The position numbers were made by a program, and so were the translations under genes. The notes below the pieces were generated by a model that saw only the letters and a program-made list of their open reading frames with translations, ran no database searches and was not told the origin of the DNA. From NCBI RefSeq assembly GCF_014633365.1, contig NC_068343.1, positions 25,265,307-25,329,306 of the forward strand: a DNA stretch of 64,000 nt, in the 5' to 3' direction. Shown in pieces: positions 36,063 to 47,750 of the stretch (positions are counted from its first letter, which is position 1; every line of letters starts with the position of its first letter). This DNA is from Diospyros lotus. Lineage: Eukaryota; Streptophyta; Magnoliopsida; Ericales; Ebenaceae.

Positions 36063-38232
36063 TGTAATACCCTATATTTTCGTGAAGTTGCCACGGATTT
36101 TAAGTGAGTTTAAAATATCAAAAAATATGCTTGAAATAAGTGACCGAATCAGCCGTAGGGAGTGCCTTAGAGCTCAGATACTTAAGGACAAAGGTATATC
36201 TTTGACGAGCATCTCAAGGTGAGATTTATGACACTGAAAGAAATAAAATAAGAGACGATTTTTAGTTAAAGCTAAGTTGTAACCTAAAAAGATCGAATGA
36301 TGGTAAGGGCTACTCGGAAATCGTACATATCCAGTAATTTTGAGTTATTAATTTTCAGATTTTAAGTATCTCGATAAATTTGATGTTTGAGGGTAATTGT
36401 AATTAAAGAATTATCCAAACGAAATAAGGATAAAATTAGGAGCTTATGTGGTAAAATATTAAAGTTGAGGACTTGAAATAAGGGCCAAAATGTCATTTGG
36501 GAGAAGTTTGGGGTATTAGCTTGGATTTCAAAAGTTAAATTCATTCTATCTTTGGATTTTAAAAGCCATTCAATTATATCTTTGAGTCTTTGGAGTCCAT
36601 GTCTTAAATTGTGACAAATGGCATAAGGTGATTAGTTCAAGTAATCTATAAATAGGCACCATGCGTTGTTCTCAAATCATTCAAGGGAGTTTAAAGGAGT
36701 GAGGCACTCTAAGTGAAGAAGCTTTCTCTAGAGAGAGGGGTGAAAGTTCTGCAAGAAGGCGAGAAGAAAGCGGCAGAGAACGAGCCTCATCGAAGTTGCG
36801 GGTCTTCGTTGGAATTTACCAAAATCAATCATAAAAAAATCCAAGTAAGTCCCTTTTTTGATAATCTTGTAGAGGGGAAAGAGAAGGTCGCGTAGGTTCA
36901 AACGGGAGTCGAATCGGAGTTAAAATGAGGAAGTTATGGCCGAAAAACCAAGCCGAGGCGAAGTTGTCCGAAACTGCTGTGCAGCGCGTGAGTTACACGC
37001 GCCGGAAAAAGGCTGTGTGTGATGGCGTGTGGCCCACCTTTCTAAGGAGCATGAGGGCTAGTGAGAGCCACATTTTTCTTCAACTTTTCTAGTTTTACCC
37101 CTAATTTAATGGCCCTTAACCCTATATAAAAATATTTGAGGTTAGGTTTACTAAGATGTGTGTTTTCTGCAGAAACCTAGGCCGTTTGTAGTGAAATCAT
37201 ACAATCCAAGAGATAAACCAACAAAGTGAGACTCCTATACTCCAAATCTTATTTTTTATTCTCTTATGAGAAACTTCTATTGCATGAGATGTGTTTCATG
37301 AAGTTCTTATACGTAAACTCTTGTTATTCTCTTCGTGAAATCATGTTGCATATATGAAATGTATTTTTCTGAAAAATATATGCTATTGGCTTTTTAACTG
37401 CTGCATTTATAAAATTCGTGTGGCCATACTGTTGTACCTATTTGTTGTTGGCCGAGGGCAAAAGTCGGATATCCCCCGAGAGGCGCTATGCCTGTGCCAT
37501 CGAGAAAGCTCTCGTAGGGAAGACCGTGAGCCTAAGGGACAACGAATGTGGTGCTTGCTTGAGTTCTATGAGGTCGGGCCAAGGTGACATGGTTAGGGAC
37601 CTCCTGAGAGGCGCTATGCGTGCGCCATTGAAAAGCTCTAGTTGGAGGAGGTTGACATGTTCATGAGATACGTCGGAGTAGTTCTCGTTATTTTCCTCAT
37701 ACGTTTTATACTTGATCATGCATTGATATAAACTATTTTTTGGAGTTTCTCACTAGAAGATTCATCTTCTAATTGGACTATATCCTTGGAATATTCAAAC
37801 GTTCCAAGTTCGACGAGTATCTCTAAGGGAAAGGAGGTAGCTGAGCAATAAGCTTAATTTATTGCCTGTAGCATGTTTATCATATCTATGTTCATGTGCG
37901 AACCTATGTAGGATTTGGATATGTTTAAGACATTCAATTATCCCTTGCGAGAGATGATTTCCATGTAATACATTTTGTAGACGTCTTGAACGATTTTATT
38001 TATGATAAATAAAGTGTTATGGTTGTGAACCATATCAGGTTCAATCTAGCTTCCGCATTTGAAATTTTAACACCTGTCTTAGACATTCGATTACAGGGTT
38101 TGTTAAGTTGAGAAGGTGAAAATTAGGGTTTTTGGGATATTGTGTGATGTATGACAGCGATTGTGATATGAAAAATTTTTATATTCCCGAAATCCTAAGT
38201 TATAACACGCTCAAGAAATCTGGGGTGTTACA
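36063..38232 (+). repeat. 3' LTR of C
   Basis: 2170 bp, TGTAATACCC to GGTGTTACA, complete, with the TCACT duplication right after it. TATA box at 36647. It serves as the reference for the split 5' LTR. Confidence 0.95.
36647..36654 (+). promoter_or_regulatory. TATA box of the C 3' LTR
   Basis: TATAAATA in the same context as 20276 of the 5' LTR. Confidence 0.6.
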
Positions 38233-38237
38233 TCACT

Positions 38238-38817
38238 TGCTTTTGTCCTTGTTACTGTTGTTAATCATTTTATCACCAGCACCATCATCTAATCCTCTTC
38301 TTCTTGTTGGTTGTTGGATGGTCATTCAGCTAAGGCATTACTCATGGTATGAGTGATTGACCACCCATTTAGTCTTCTCCTTCATATACATTTCCTTCTT
38401 ATCGAGCTTTATTTTGCATAGATGTATTTTTTACTCCATTTTTTGGTTGTAATCCACATCAACTTGACATCTCCCTTATACCATTGTTTGTTATCGGTCT
38501 CATCCTTATTCCCAATTATCCTTTTGCATCTCTCATTGTTAGGGGGACGTGAATTTGTTGGTTGTGAAACAAAAGTAAGGGTGGTTATCCACCACTGGTG
38601 TAAAGGTTTTGGCTTTCTATGGATATTGTAAAAATGTTTAAAGACGGGCTGAGTGTGCCTGCTATGTTTAATGGTAGTTTGACAAGTTGAGGCAGATGTT
38701 TCTTTCAGCCAACAAAGTTTTTAGCCCCAAAATCTAATTGCCATTTTTTTTGTAAGCGGTCATCAATGACCTATTAAGGAATATTATGGCAACGACAATT
38801 GCTATTCATTTTGGTCG
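38238..38817. other. Unassigned sequence between C and the duplicated segment
   Basis: About 580 bp with no LTR ends, no repeat shared with other parts of the window and only short ORFs, for example a hydrophobic 69-codon frame at 38422. I do not recognise it; it may be old intron or intergenic DNA. Confidence 0.5.
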
Positions 38818-39083
38818 AGGGTTGCAAATGGTCTTAGGGTTTTAAGTTGCCCTTTGTTGGTCTTAGATGGCCATGTTCTTATGTACTATTGCTCTTTTCA
38901 TGTTTTGTGTGGCCTATATATGTTTCTGGGTTCAGCTTGTAGGAGTAGTTATTTTAACCAATTTAACTATAGGTAGAGGATGGACTTTGTTCATTGACTT
39001 GAGATTTCACACCCTTACACTTTTACCCCTTAGTGGGTGACTTTTGTAGCAAAATAAAATATAACAAAAATAACTGAGGGTAA
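38818..39083. repeat. Duplicated non-coding segment, copy 2, left part
   Basis: Matches 10252-10517 ('ggtcttagggttttaag', 'ggatggactttgttcattgac'). Ends with aataactgagggtaa (39069-39083), repeated as aataactgaggctaa at 55608-55622: the LINE target duplication. Confidence 0.88.
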
Positions 39084-39822
39084 CCAATTTCTCGCATGGC
39101 CAGATGCCTTTTCGCTATTTGAGGATTCCGTTTGCTACCGAGAACCTTAAAATTAATCACTTTGTTCCTCTTATTGATAAAATCGCAGCGTATATTAATT
39201 GGTGGAAAAGTGTTCCTATGTCCTATAAAGGTAGAGTGGAATTGGTTAGAGCTATCTTACAAGGGGCAGAATGCTTTTGGCTGTTGATCTTATCAGTTCC
39301 AGCTGTTGTTATTAATAAGATTACTAGATTATGTCGTTCCTTTCTTTGGAATTTTCAATATGCCTTGGTGGCGTGGAAGGAGGTTTATTTTTCTAAGAAA
39401 AAAGGAGGCCTTGGGTTCAAGGATCTAAAAAGCTGGAACATTGCCCTCCTTATCAAAACTTTATGGAACTTTCACCAAAAATGGATTCCCTTTGATTTCA
39501 TTGGGTCAATCACGTTTATCTTTGTGAAGGGTCAATTTGGAAGAGATCATCAAGAAATGATGATTCCCTACTGATGAAAAGAATCCTATCTATCAAAGAC
39601 TCCCTTTGCAAAAAGAATCCTATCTATCAAAGACTCCCTTTGCAGCTCTGAGAGATTAGTGGCAACTGCTATTCAGCTTCTCTCTAGTTGGGAACTTGAG
39701 GACACTTTATGTTTATCCAAGGCTTATGACCTTTCTAGGCCAACTAGGATCAAGATGATAAGGGCAGGGGACATTTGGAACTCAGCGATAATGCCTACGG
39801 ATGCTTTTGTGTTATGGCTTAG
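39084..39822 (+). pseudogene. L1-type LINE, 5' truncated, first part
   Basis: Encodes the RT C-terminal region of plant L1 LINEs: FRYLRIPFATENLKINHF, LIDKIAAYINWWKSVPMSYK, RVELVRAILQG, LCRSFLWN, AWKEVYFSKKKGGLGFKDLK. After a broken part it enters the zf-RVT domain (DIWNSAIMPTDAFVLWLS) and is cut at 39822 by element E. A 33-bp tandem duplication lies at about 39577-39642. The frame resumes at 55083. Confidence 0.9.
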
Positions 39823-42194
39823 TGTAACACCCAAAAATTTTTCGAGCATGTTATAACTTCAGATTTTAGGATTTTTTTTTTTTTTTTTACACCACATCCA
39901 CTGATATACAACTTTCAATTCTTAAAACTCCCAATTTCACCTTCTCAGCCTATCAAACACAACGATCAAATAGGTAAGACAGGTGTTATAATTACAAATG
40001 CAGAAGCTAGATCGAACGTGATATTATACATAACCATAACGCTTTATTTATCATTTGAGAAACCATTCAAGACGTCTATAAAACATATTACATGGATATC
40101 GTCCCTCGAAAGCGATAATTGAACGTCTTAAACATAACCAAATACATACGAAGGTTTCATATATAACTTAAGAACATACTAAAACATGCTACATACGGAA
40201 AAAAAAGGCTTATTCTTCAACTATCTCTTTTCCCTTAGAATCGCTTGTCGAACCTGGAACATTTGAATATTCCAGGGATAGTCCAATTAGAAGATAATTC
40301 TTCTAGTGAGAACTCCAAACAGTTTATATAAATGCATGAATAGGTGCAAAACGTATGAAGAAACAACGAGGACTACTCCAAAGTGCCTCATGATCACGTC
40401 AGCCTCTTCCAATGAGAGCTTTCTCAATGGTGCATGCATAGCGCCTCTTGTCAGGTCCCTAACCATGCCACCTCGGCCCAACCTCATAGAATTCATGTAA
40501 TCACTACATCCGTTGTCCCTTAGACTCACGGTCTTCCCCACGACAGCTTTCTCGATGGAGCACACATAACACCTCTCGGGAGATATCCAGACTTTTGCCT
40601 TTGGGGAGAAATAGATAGGTATAACAATATGACAACACGAATTTTATAAATGCAACAGTTGAAAGCCAATAGCATATATTTGTAGGAAAACATATTTCAT
40701 ATATGCAACTTAATTTCATGCAATAAGAGTCTCTTGAAGAGAAAAATATACTTTGGAGTTTAGAAGCCTCACACAAAATAGAACTATGGGTGTCGGAGTC
40801 CCACCTTGAACTAAATTTGGGATTTCTTGAAATTTATGCTCGACCTCGATTATCGTGACAAACATACTATTACTCAACCTTGAGCCTCAATGATCCCTAG
40901 CCATTATATTTATTCAAAGGAATATCAATATCTATTTTTCCTAATTTTTTCATAATATTTCTCCTTATTTTCTCCTCAAAAATTACAAAATGAATACTTC
41001 CTTAAGTATTTTTTCAATTTTTTCACAACCATAAATCACAGAATATATTTCTAAAAATATTCAAAAAATTTCAAAAATGACTTGAACCTCACGCGCCCTA
41101 ACAAGCTAGCGTATGTGCTGCTCGTGGAACTCGCTTGTGTGATGCATGCGCCTTGTCTTCTCCAATCTTCCCCTCATCGCCGACAACTTAGAACCTCATC
41201 TGATGGTCAATTTTTCCTCCAACCTTGGCCTACTATTTGTTCCGATCAAGAATACACCATTGAATGCTCGAAAGAATGGCCGGAGATGTCTCGATCGGGC
41301 GTTTAAAGATCTGTCTCCGACGACCTTTGTGTTTCTTAGTGAAGCTTAATACCCACTTGATTCTACCCCGAATCATCCCAAACTTTCCAGAATTTACCCT
41401 CTTGGCTCAAGGAACAAAAACCCCTTATTAGTTTCTCTCAAATCACCCTCAAACTCAAGCAATTTGTGCTTCATTTTTAGCCGAAACCCTCGCTTATTTA
41501 TAGGTGAAATTCGGCCATTCCTCCGCCAATCACAGGCTATTGTGTCACCCACAAGCTTCCTAGGATGATGGTGGCCATGCGCTGGAAAGATCTAGCAGTC
41601 CCATCATCGGATTTGGCCATCGCATGCAACGACAGTTCAATCATGCTATGCGTACAACATTTTCAAAAATTACACTTTAGCCCCCAGTTTCTTTCTTTTC
41701 CATTTTGGCCCTTTCCTTGAATCCCTTGAGTTATTCAACAATTCCACTAAGCCCCATAAGTTCCAAGCTCTTCCTCTCATCCCCGAAGATATAAAAAAAC
41801 TATCATTTTGACCACCCTTAGCCAAAATTAATAATTTGTACTTAAGCCTGAATATATGTTTTGATCACAAACCTTTTTGTTTCATCCCGAAACCACTTAA
41901 GAGTTGTTCTATTCACAAGTTAGAGCCTACTCAAGGTTCCATTGACTACGATCATTCATTCTTTTAGGCTGACTCACAACTATACCAAAAATCGTCTCTG
42001 ATTTGCTTTCTTTCAGCATCATAAATCTCGCCTTGAGATGCTTGTCAATAACATACCTTTTTTCCTTAGGTATCTAAGCTCTAAGGCACTCTTTGTAACT
42101 AATTCGATCACTTGTTGCCCTTACAAACCCATTTTTCGGTATTTCAAACTCACTTAAATTATGTGGTAACCTCATGAAAACATAAGGTATTACA
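39823..42194 (-). repeat. 3' LTR of E
   Basis: 2372 bp; on the minus strand TGTAATACCTTATG... to ...TTGGGTGTTACA. Matches 53199-55077 from about 40308 onward. TATA box on the minus strand at 41495-41502. It also shares sections with the C LTR, such as the block containing 'gagaaagctctcattgg'. Confidence 0.9.
41495..41502 (-). promoter_or_regulatory. TATA box of the E 3' LTR
   Basis: TATAAATA on the minus strand; the 5' LTR has the same at 54374-54381. Confidence 0.55.
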
Positions 42195-42698
42195 TTCCCC
42201 CCTATAATACCCCAAGTTTTCCTAGGCATTGTTGTTCAAGAAATAAAACATTTCCTTGGAAATCGAAGGATAAATGTGAAGTTCCGGAATAATCGTCGAG
42301 GAACGAATGAAGGGTTTTCCGAAAAATCATGGAAACTATCACAATGGGGCATCATCTAAGGTATTTTGGAGAAGTTTAAGAAGTTCTAGGGCTCAAGGGA
42401 TATAAGTGCAAAGAAGTTTTGGTCTAAAGAGTTATTTGGAAGAAGTTTAAAAATATCTTATGACTAGTTAGTTAAAGGAACCAAAAAAGCTAACTTAGTT
42501 AGGAGACATAATCATGAGTAATTATGAGAAATCTTGAAAAACCTAATTAACATGTGGTGGCACATGTTTCAAAGGACACATGTCGTAAGGCAAAGAAGTG
42601 GCACAAATCTCTAGGGACACGTGGTGCGATCCTACGAAAGCAATGATTACAACCTTATCTAAGTGACACATGGCACTCTTGGATTGGCCATAAATTCC

Positions 42699-42706
42699 TA
42701 TAAATA
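42699..42706 (+). promoter_or_regulatory. TATA box of the F 5' LTR
   Basis: TATAAATA, preserved in the 3' LTR at 48247-48254. Confidence 0.6.
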
Positions 42707-42858
42707 CCAAGCCCTTAGAAGGGACAATCTCACCATTAATCAAGCGCAAAAAGGAAGTGAGTTTGAGAGGAAAATTTCTGTCGAAAAATAGAGTGAAGAA
42801 ACGCTTCGTCGAAAAATTTGGACCGCCACCGTAAAATGAGCCAAAAAGCATTGAAATA

Positions 42859-43237
42859 GTAAGTTAATTTTAATTTCTTTCCATAGTTCGATAGAGAATT
42901 GAAAAAGGAGGGCGTTTCTTCAAACGGAGGTCAAATCGGAGTTTGGACGAGGGAGAACGGTCCGAAAAACCACAAGAGGTCAAAGCTGGAGGGGCGGTGC
43001 GTGCAGCTCACGTGCCACCTGACTACTGCGAGTACAACGCGTTAGGGTCCTTCCTCCAGTGCGTGAGGTAGCATGAGAGGCCCCCCTGGCCCCAAATTTT
43101 GTAGTCTTGGCCCTTAAATTTATCCCTAAGACCCTATGTAAAAATATTTTAGGTTTGAGTTACGAAAGTATGTTATTTTTGCAGAAAAGCATTCCTGAAC
43201 CCTATGAACAGTACCTTAACGCTTCTGAACCAACAAG
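42859..43237 (+). other. Intron/53-nt exon-like layout in the F LTR
   Basis: GTAAGT at 42859, TTTTTGCAG ending at 43184, then 53 nt and AAG|GTGAGT at 43238. The C LTR has the same order, the same 53-nt block length and similar first-intron length (326 and 330 nt). The short block ends CCAACAAG in both. Function as introns is inferred. Confidence 0.4.
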
Positions 43238-44018
43238 GTGAGTGTTTCTTGCATCCTTTTACTATATCCCTATCATTTTGGCTTCATTGGGTGTGGGTGT
43301 TGGCTTGCATATCATGCCTTTGTGGCTTACATGTCATATTTTCCCTTGTTTATGCATTTCCTTCTACTTTGTCATATATCATGTTCGTTGTGGTGATTGT
43401 GGCTAGTTGTTGGGACATCATGGGTGATCTCGTGCTCTTACAGTGAGCCAAGGAGTGACTATGATGACCGCGGAGATGATTGCAACACCTTGGCATTGCT
43501 ACCACAGGGGTGGATTTCATAATAACCTTATTGCATCTACACGCATGTACTTTATTGTTTGATTCACTCACCTAGATGTAATATCTAACTTTGGTTTATG
43601 TCGTTCCAGGTATGTTGGAAGTGCCAGGTGTTTCAGGTTCTAGTTCAAGCATGAGCAAGGAGATGATGCTTGGCTAGCTTTAGGTTTTTTTTTTTAGTTA
43701 TTACGTACCCATGTAATTGTACCACAATGATGTATTGTAATAATAGCTAGGGTACTCAAGATTGTAAGAGGTGTGCGTATGTGGGTGTCCTACAGCTGTA
43801 CCTATGATTTATGTGTTGAGTCACTTTTAGAGTATTAGATGTCGTGAGATTTTATTATACTTGTAAAGGAAATCTAGTAGAAACCCTTTTATTTGGCTTT
43901 GGTTAAGCTTTCAGGTTCGATCCAATGCTTCCGTTGGTAAGGGTTTCCGTAATGCCCATAGGTGATGTCTTCTTATATTCCATATTGTAGTGTATTTGGA
44001 AAGGTGGGGCGTTACAGT

Positions 44019-44030
44019 TGGTATCAGAGC
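44019..44030 (+). other. Primer binding site, initiator tRNA-Met (element F)
   Basis: TGGTATCAGAGC, 2 nt after the LTR. Confidence 0.95.
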
Positions 44031-44133
44031 TAGAATAAATAGTTTGGTTTGGGTTTGAGTTAATTAACTTTGAAGATGCAATAGTGATATGAGTTATTTT
44101 GGGTTATGATATGACTAATTTTGGAAGATATCT

Positions 44134-44490
44134 TTGTTTGTGATAGGAATGGATCTGCAGATAGAAGAAAACCAATTTCAGCGTGTCATCATGGGAGGAT
44201 GGACCACGTTACTAGGAGGACCATATATGCATCCGAGGGAGAAGTTAGGAGATTTTCTGAATTTAGTTACCCCTACTATACAACAGTTTCCGACCCATGT
44301 GATGAATCCCTATATGGTGGACTTACAAATATTCTATTTGATTTCCCTACTAACCCCGGAATGGCAGGACGCTGGAAATGATCTTCGCATTTTGGGACCC
44401 TATGATGATTTTGTAACTTTTATTACCCACCTACGCGAGGTAGAGGCATACCTAGACCCTGTGGGGGGAAACGACAAACCAGAGTTGTGA
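44134..44490 (+). CDS. Accessory ORF upstream of gag, element F
   Basis: 118 codons, open, starting MFVIGMDLQIEENQF; an internal Met (MDLQIEENQFQRV at 44149) is an alternative start. It continues VIMGGWTTLLGGPYMHPREK, DFLNLVTPTIQQFP, LQIFYLISLLTPEWQD, ILGPYDDFVTFITHLREVEA and ends DKPEL. Past the stop an acidic coding echo (ENKEE) follows. The order resembles the broken ORF at 12302-12900 in element B: leading MxG, FQI/LQI-F-LISIL core, then an acidic end. I know no function. It sits between the PBS and gag and ends about 700 bp before gag. Confidence 0.55.
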   Translation: MFVIGMDLQIEENQFQRVIMGGWTTLLGGPYMHPREKLGDFLNLVTPTIQQFPTHVMNPYMVDLQIFYLISLLTPEWQDAGNDLRILGPYDDFVTFITHLREVEAYLDPVGGNDKPEL

Positions 44491-45186
44491 AGAGGAACCT
44501 GAAGAACGAGATCTTACGCCACCCCCAGGATCAGAAAACAAGGAAGAGTAACTTTATCCTATGGAACAAATTTTGTTTGAGGATGCAGACTTGTGGATAT
44601 GTACAAAAGAAACAAGATAGTGTTTAGGCATGTGCAAATTAAGTGGTGCACTAGAAGTGGCTATGTACATATGTAATAGTGAAAGTTTTCTACGAGTTGT
44701 ATTTGTTACCATATTAGAAGAACTAACCATGAAGGCTTTATGGTGAAGAAAAAAAAAAAAGTAGATGATAGTTTGAAGAACATAGAGGATTTGATGGGTG
44801 AGTGGGATCAGTAGGTTAGAGAATGGTACAAGTAAATACTTAAATTGAGGTTCATTAGAATTATTAAATGGTTGTAGGTGGTGAGAGACTATCTTTCTAA
44901 TTTAACGTTCCACAGAGATTTGGAATTTGGAAATTTTCTGAGTCAAGGATATGAACGCGATAAAGGTCTAGTAGGCACTTAGTTCATGAAATCCTTGTGA
45001 AGGTTTCTAAATGTGGGTATGTGGGATTTGTTGTATTAGTAGTCAGCTAGATCCGCGTGAGTCAGGAAAGTTGAGAATTTATTAACCTTGAGTTTTCATC
45101 TTAATTGGTTATGACTATTTTAGGATTGTTTTACTATAAAAGTTTGCATGTTAAACTCATAATTTTAGAGTGTGATTATCTGCAGA

Positions 45187-46300
45187 AGGTAAACACTCGT
45201 CGAACCCGAAACTTTGGGCACAGGAACAACACCCAAGAAGAGGAGATGCCGGACCACCATTACGAAAGGATAGAAACATCCCCAGAGAATCCACCGCTAG
45301 AAGGAAACCAAAGAGGAAGTAACCGTATGGACCAGATGGAATGAGTCCTAGGGAGTATGGTCACTCTCATACAGGGGACACGACTAGCAGGTCTGGTTAA
45401 TCCCCGAAACTCTGATGTTAGTGACAAGTTCCAGCGGTAAAACCCGCTTATATTTCGAGGAAGGGCAGGAACCGACCCCTGTGAAAGTGAGTATTGGTTG
45501 GAACAGATTGAAAAGATCCTTGATTTCATTAGATGCGAGGAAGCGAACAAGGTTGGTTGTGCTACATTCATGCTTCAGGATGAGGTTGATCAATGGTGGA
45601 AAACCATGCAAAGGACCCAGCAAGATCCTGAAGGGAAAGGTACGCCTGGTGTTACATGGGTGCAATTTAAGGAACTTTTCAATACTAAATATTTTCCCTT
45701 ATGTAAGAAGTTGGAAAAAGGCCGGGAATTTATGAACCTAAAACAGACTGGGGACATGTCCGTCACCCAGTATGAAGATAGTTTTACTCGGTTGATCAAG
45801 TATATGCCCATTTACAATTTGGATGAGGCAAAGGCCCAGAAATTTCTTAGTGGACTGAAGTTGGAAATTCAGCTGGCATTGAGCTCTTTGGGAGCCCGCA
45901 CATATGTTGAAGTGGTCCTACAAGCCCTAACTGTGGAAAGCAACCTCCACCGAATGAACACCTTGAAAACAGAATTTCGGGAACCTAAGGACAAGAAACA
46001 TGGGAAAAAGCATGATCTTGGGGTTCGAGGAGAAAATTTCAAACACAAAGAGAACTGTCCCAGATGTCAAAAGTTCCATCCCGGGAAACCTTGTGATCGA
46101 GGGAATCAAAAATGTTATACTTGTGGAGGAAAGGACCACATGTCTCGGGATTGCCCCAAAGGACCCGTGTGATTTAATTGCCAGCGGACAGACCATATCT
46201 CTAAGGACTGCCCACAAAGAAGAGAAGACAATCAATCTTGGACGAACCAGGGAGGCTGAGAACCGCAGCGGGGTCGTGTGTTCAGTTTGACAGGAGAAGG
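45187..46300 (+). pseudogene. gag of element F
   Basis: Begins at the conserved VNTRRTRNFGHRNN, but the expected ATG is AAG. A stop follows at about 45342 and a shifted segment (FRGRAGTDPCESEYWLEQIE), then a 224-codon open frame to 46172: CATFMLQDEVDQWWK, VTWVQFKELFNTKYFP, YMPIYNLDEAKAQKFLSGLK, ending in zinc knuckle CYTCGGKDHMSRDC. The next knuckle FNCQRTDHISKDC starts right after TGA, where relatives have the cysteine codon TGT. The protease start NPTVIQGTSISL is reached near 46340 and then homology ends. Confidence 0.85.
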
Positions 46301-46349
46301 TGCTAATACCAATCCAACGGTCATTCAAGGTACATCGATTTCTCTTTGA

Positions 46350-47733
46350 TGCATTAGTGTGAGTGTTAGTCAAACCCAGGTCTAACCATTCACATGCATT
46401 AGCACATCACCTAGGGAATGGTGATATGACGTGTAAACCTATATTTTGGCAGAATAAGGGATGTCGAATAGTAACTTGGGTAGTTGTGAGTTAAGGAATA
46501 TTGTTAGTCAATGTGTGTTAATTGTAACTTTGGTTATGGATTGTGATTTTAAGAAATGTAATTGAGGAGCAAAAGGAAGGCGTGGCAAGGTTGCTTTAGA
46601 ACTTGCTATGAATTATTGTGTCTGGTGATGACGTTTGAGTTAACCAACCCTTACGAATTTAACGAATAAGAGGATTCAAAATATAAAGTTGTGGTTGCAT
46701 TTGTGGACTTATATCTAACTTGTTCTTCTAGAAAGATTCGAGGATGAGGAAGTGGCAGTATTAGGGGTATGACTATTATGCAATATGTTGTGTGGGCTTG
46801 GGAATTTAGGGCTTTGGAAAGGGGTGATGGGAATTGAGATTGCATACATGGGTCGAGGTAGGTTGTAACTGTGAATGGAATGTTTTCCCCCGATGTGGGC
46901 ATGTGTCATGTTATAAGCTTGCTTAGGAAATGTGTTTTCTCGTAATAACAAGCAATAGGATTGCGGTTCCCATACTTGGCCTTAGGGGAGGGGAAATTTT
47001 ATTTTGGTTACTGACCTAGCCTTAGATTTAGTATGCAAATTATTGTACACCCTAACAATTGTGAGCAAGTGGCTCTAGTTTGATTATCCTGAATTCTGCC
47101 CTTGTAACTCAAATATAATGTAATGGTGGGCATGCTTTGGAAGCCCTATGTGAAAAGGTCAAGGTCTTCATGATTGCCTAAGGTGTTTGTTCTTTCAGAG
47201 GGATTTGAATACGGGGTAGCGACGATGGATAGAGTTTTTAAGGATTGTGTGATCCAGTACCACCTCGGGAGGGTGAACGTAGTGGCTAGTGTAGGGACGA
47301 GCCTGCTTTGATAGCCTGTTCTAGTAGCCTAAGGATCTATGCTGGTGGAGACTTATCATCCATTCATTCGTAAAAGCAATTCCTAAGGGAATATCTGTTT
47401 ACGTCGTTAGCTTGGCGATTCACTCTCACCTGACGAACAGATCTGGAAAGATATTCTAGGATACTCGAATGTGTAGTCATGGGTTGACAATTGGGAATGA
47501 GTCGAAACCCTGATATCAATTTTCAGATGAGACACTTTGATTTCAAAGACGAATTTAAATGCCTAAGGCCAAAAGTTGGGGCAACAATGCTCGGTGAGGC
47601 ACGCCCAACCAAGTGCGTTATCCATCATAATGTGAGTCTTCAGGAGTGGGATGATATCTCTTGAGGAAGGTGTTATGGGGACACCATAGTCTTGAAGAAT
47701 GAGATGGAATTTCGGGGACAAAATCTTTTTTTT
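46350..47733 (+). mobile_element. F interior after gag (no RT or integrase)
   Basis: About 1.4 kb that matches, in order, the interior of element G on the other strand (5447-6770). No sense ORF. At 47220-47290 an RNase H end is recognisable (RRWIEFLKD, YHLGRVNVV). About 450 bp later the PPT is reached, so everything between protease and late RNase H, and from integrase on, is deleted or replaced. Confidence 0.7.
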
Positions 47734-47750
47734 AAGGGGGGGGGGGAGGA
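47734..47750 (+). other. Polypurine tract of F
   Basis: AA followed by an eleven-G run and AGGA, directly before TGTAATACCCC. Confidence 0.92.

Larger units (their letters stand above)
19704..38232 (+). mobile_element. Chromovirus C (Tekay/Del-like gypsy), with D nested in its 5' LTR
   Basis: Complete but dead element. The 5-bp target duplication TCACT is perfect: 19699-19703 and 38233-38237. LTRs start TATAATACCC (TG changed to TA) or TGTAATACCC and end GTGTTACA. Without D it is about 9.2 kb, with order LTR, tRNA-Met PBS, gag, protease, RT, RNase H, integrase, chromodomain, PPT, LTR. Gag and most of pol are in one frame with in-frame stops; RT is shifted between about 32890 and 33420. Confidence 0.92.
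42203..44016 (+). repeat. 5' LTR of F
   Basis: 1814 bp from TATAATACCCC (TG to TA change) to GGCGTTACA. The 3' LTR at 47751 begins TGTAATACCCC and matches to about 43024, then again from about 43895. It contains a TATA box and the exon-like layout described separately. Confidence 0.92.

Noticed and set aside
38422..38631. 69-codon hydrophobic ORF
   Set aside because: Short, no homologue recognised, in otherwise featureless sequence.
45498..46172. 224-codon open frame as an intact host gene
   Set aside because: Sequence is retrotransposon gag with a zinc knuckle, flanked by its own PBS and LTRs.
47734..47750. Long G-run as a possible sequencing artefact or G-quadruplex
   Set aside because: Position directly before the 3' LTR identifies it as the polypurine tract; run length may still be uncertain.
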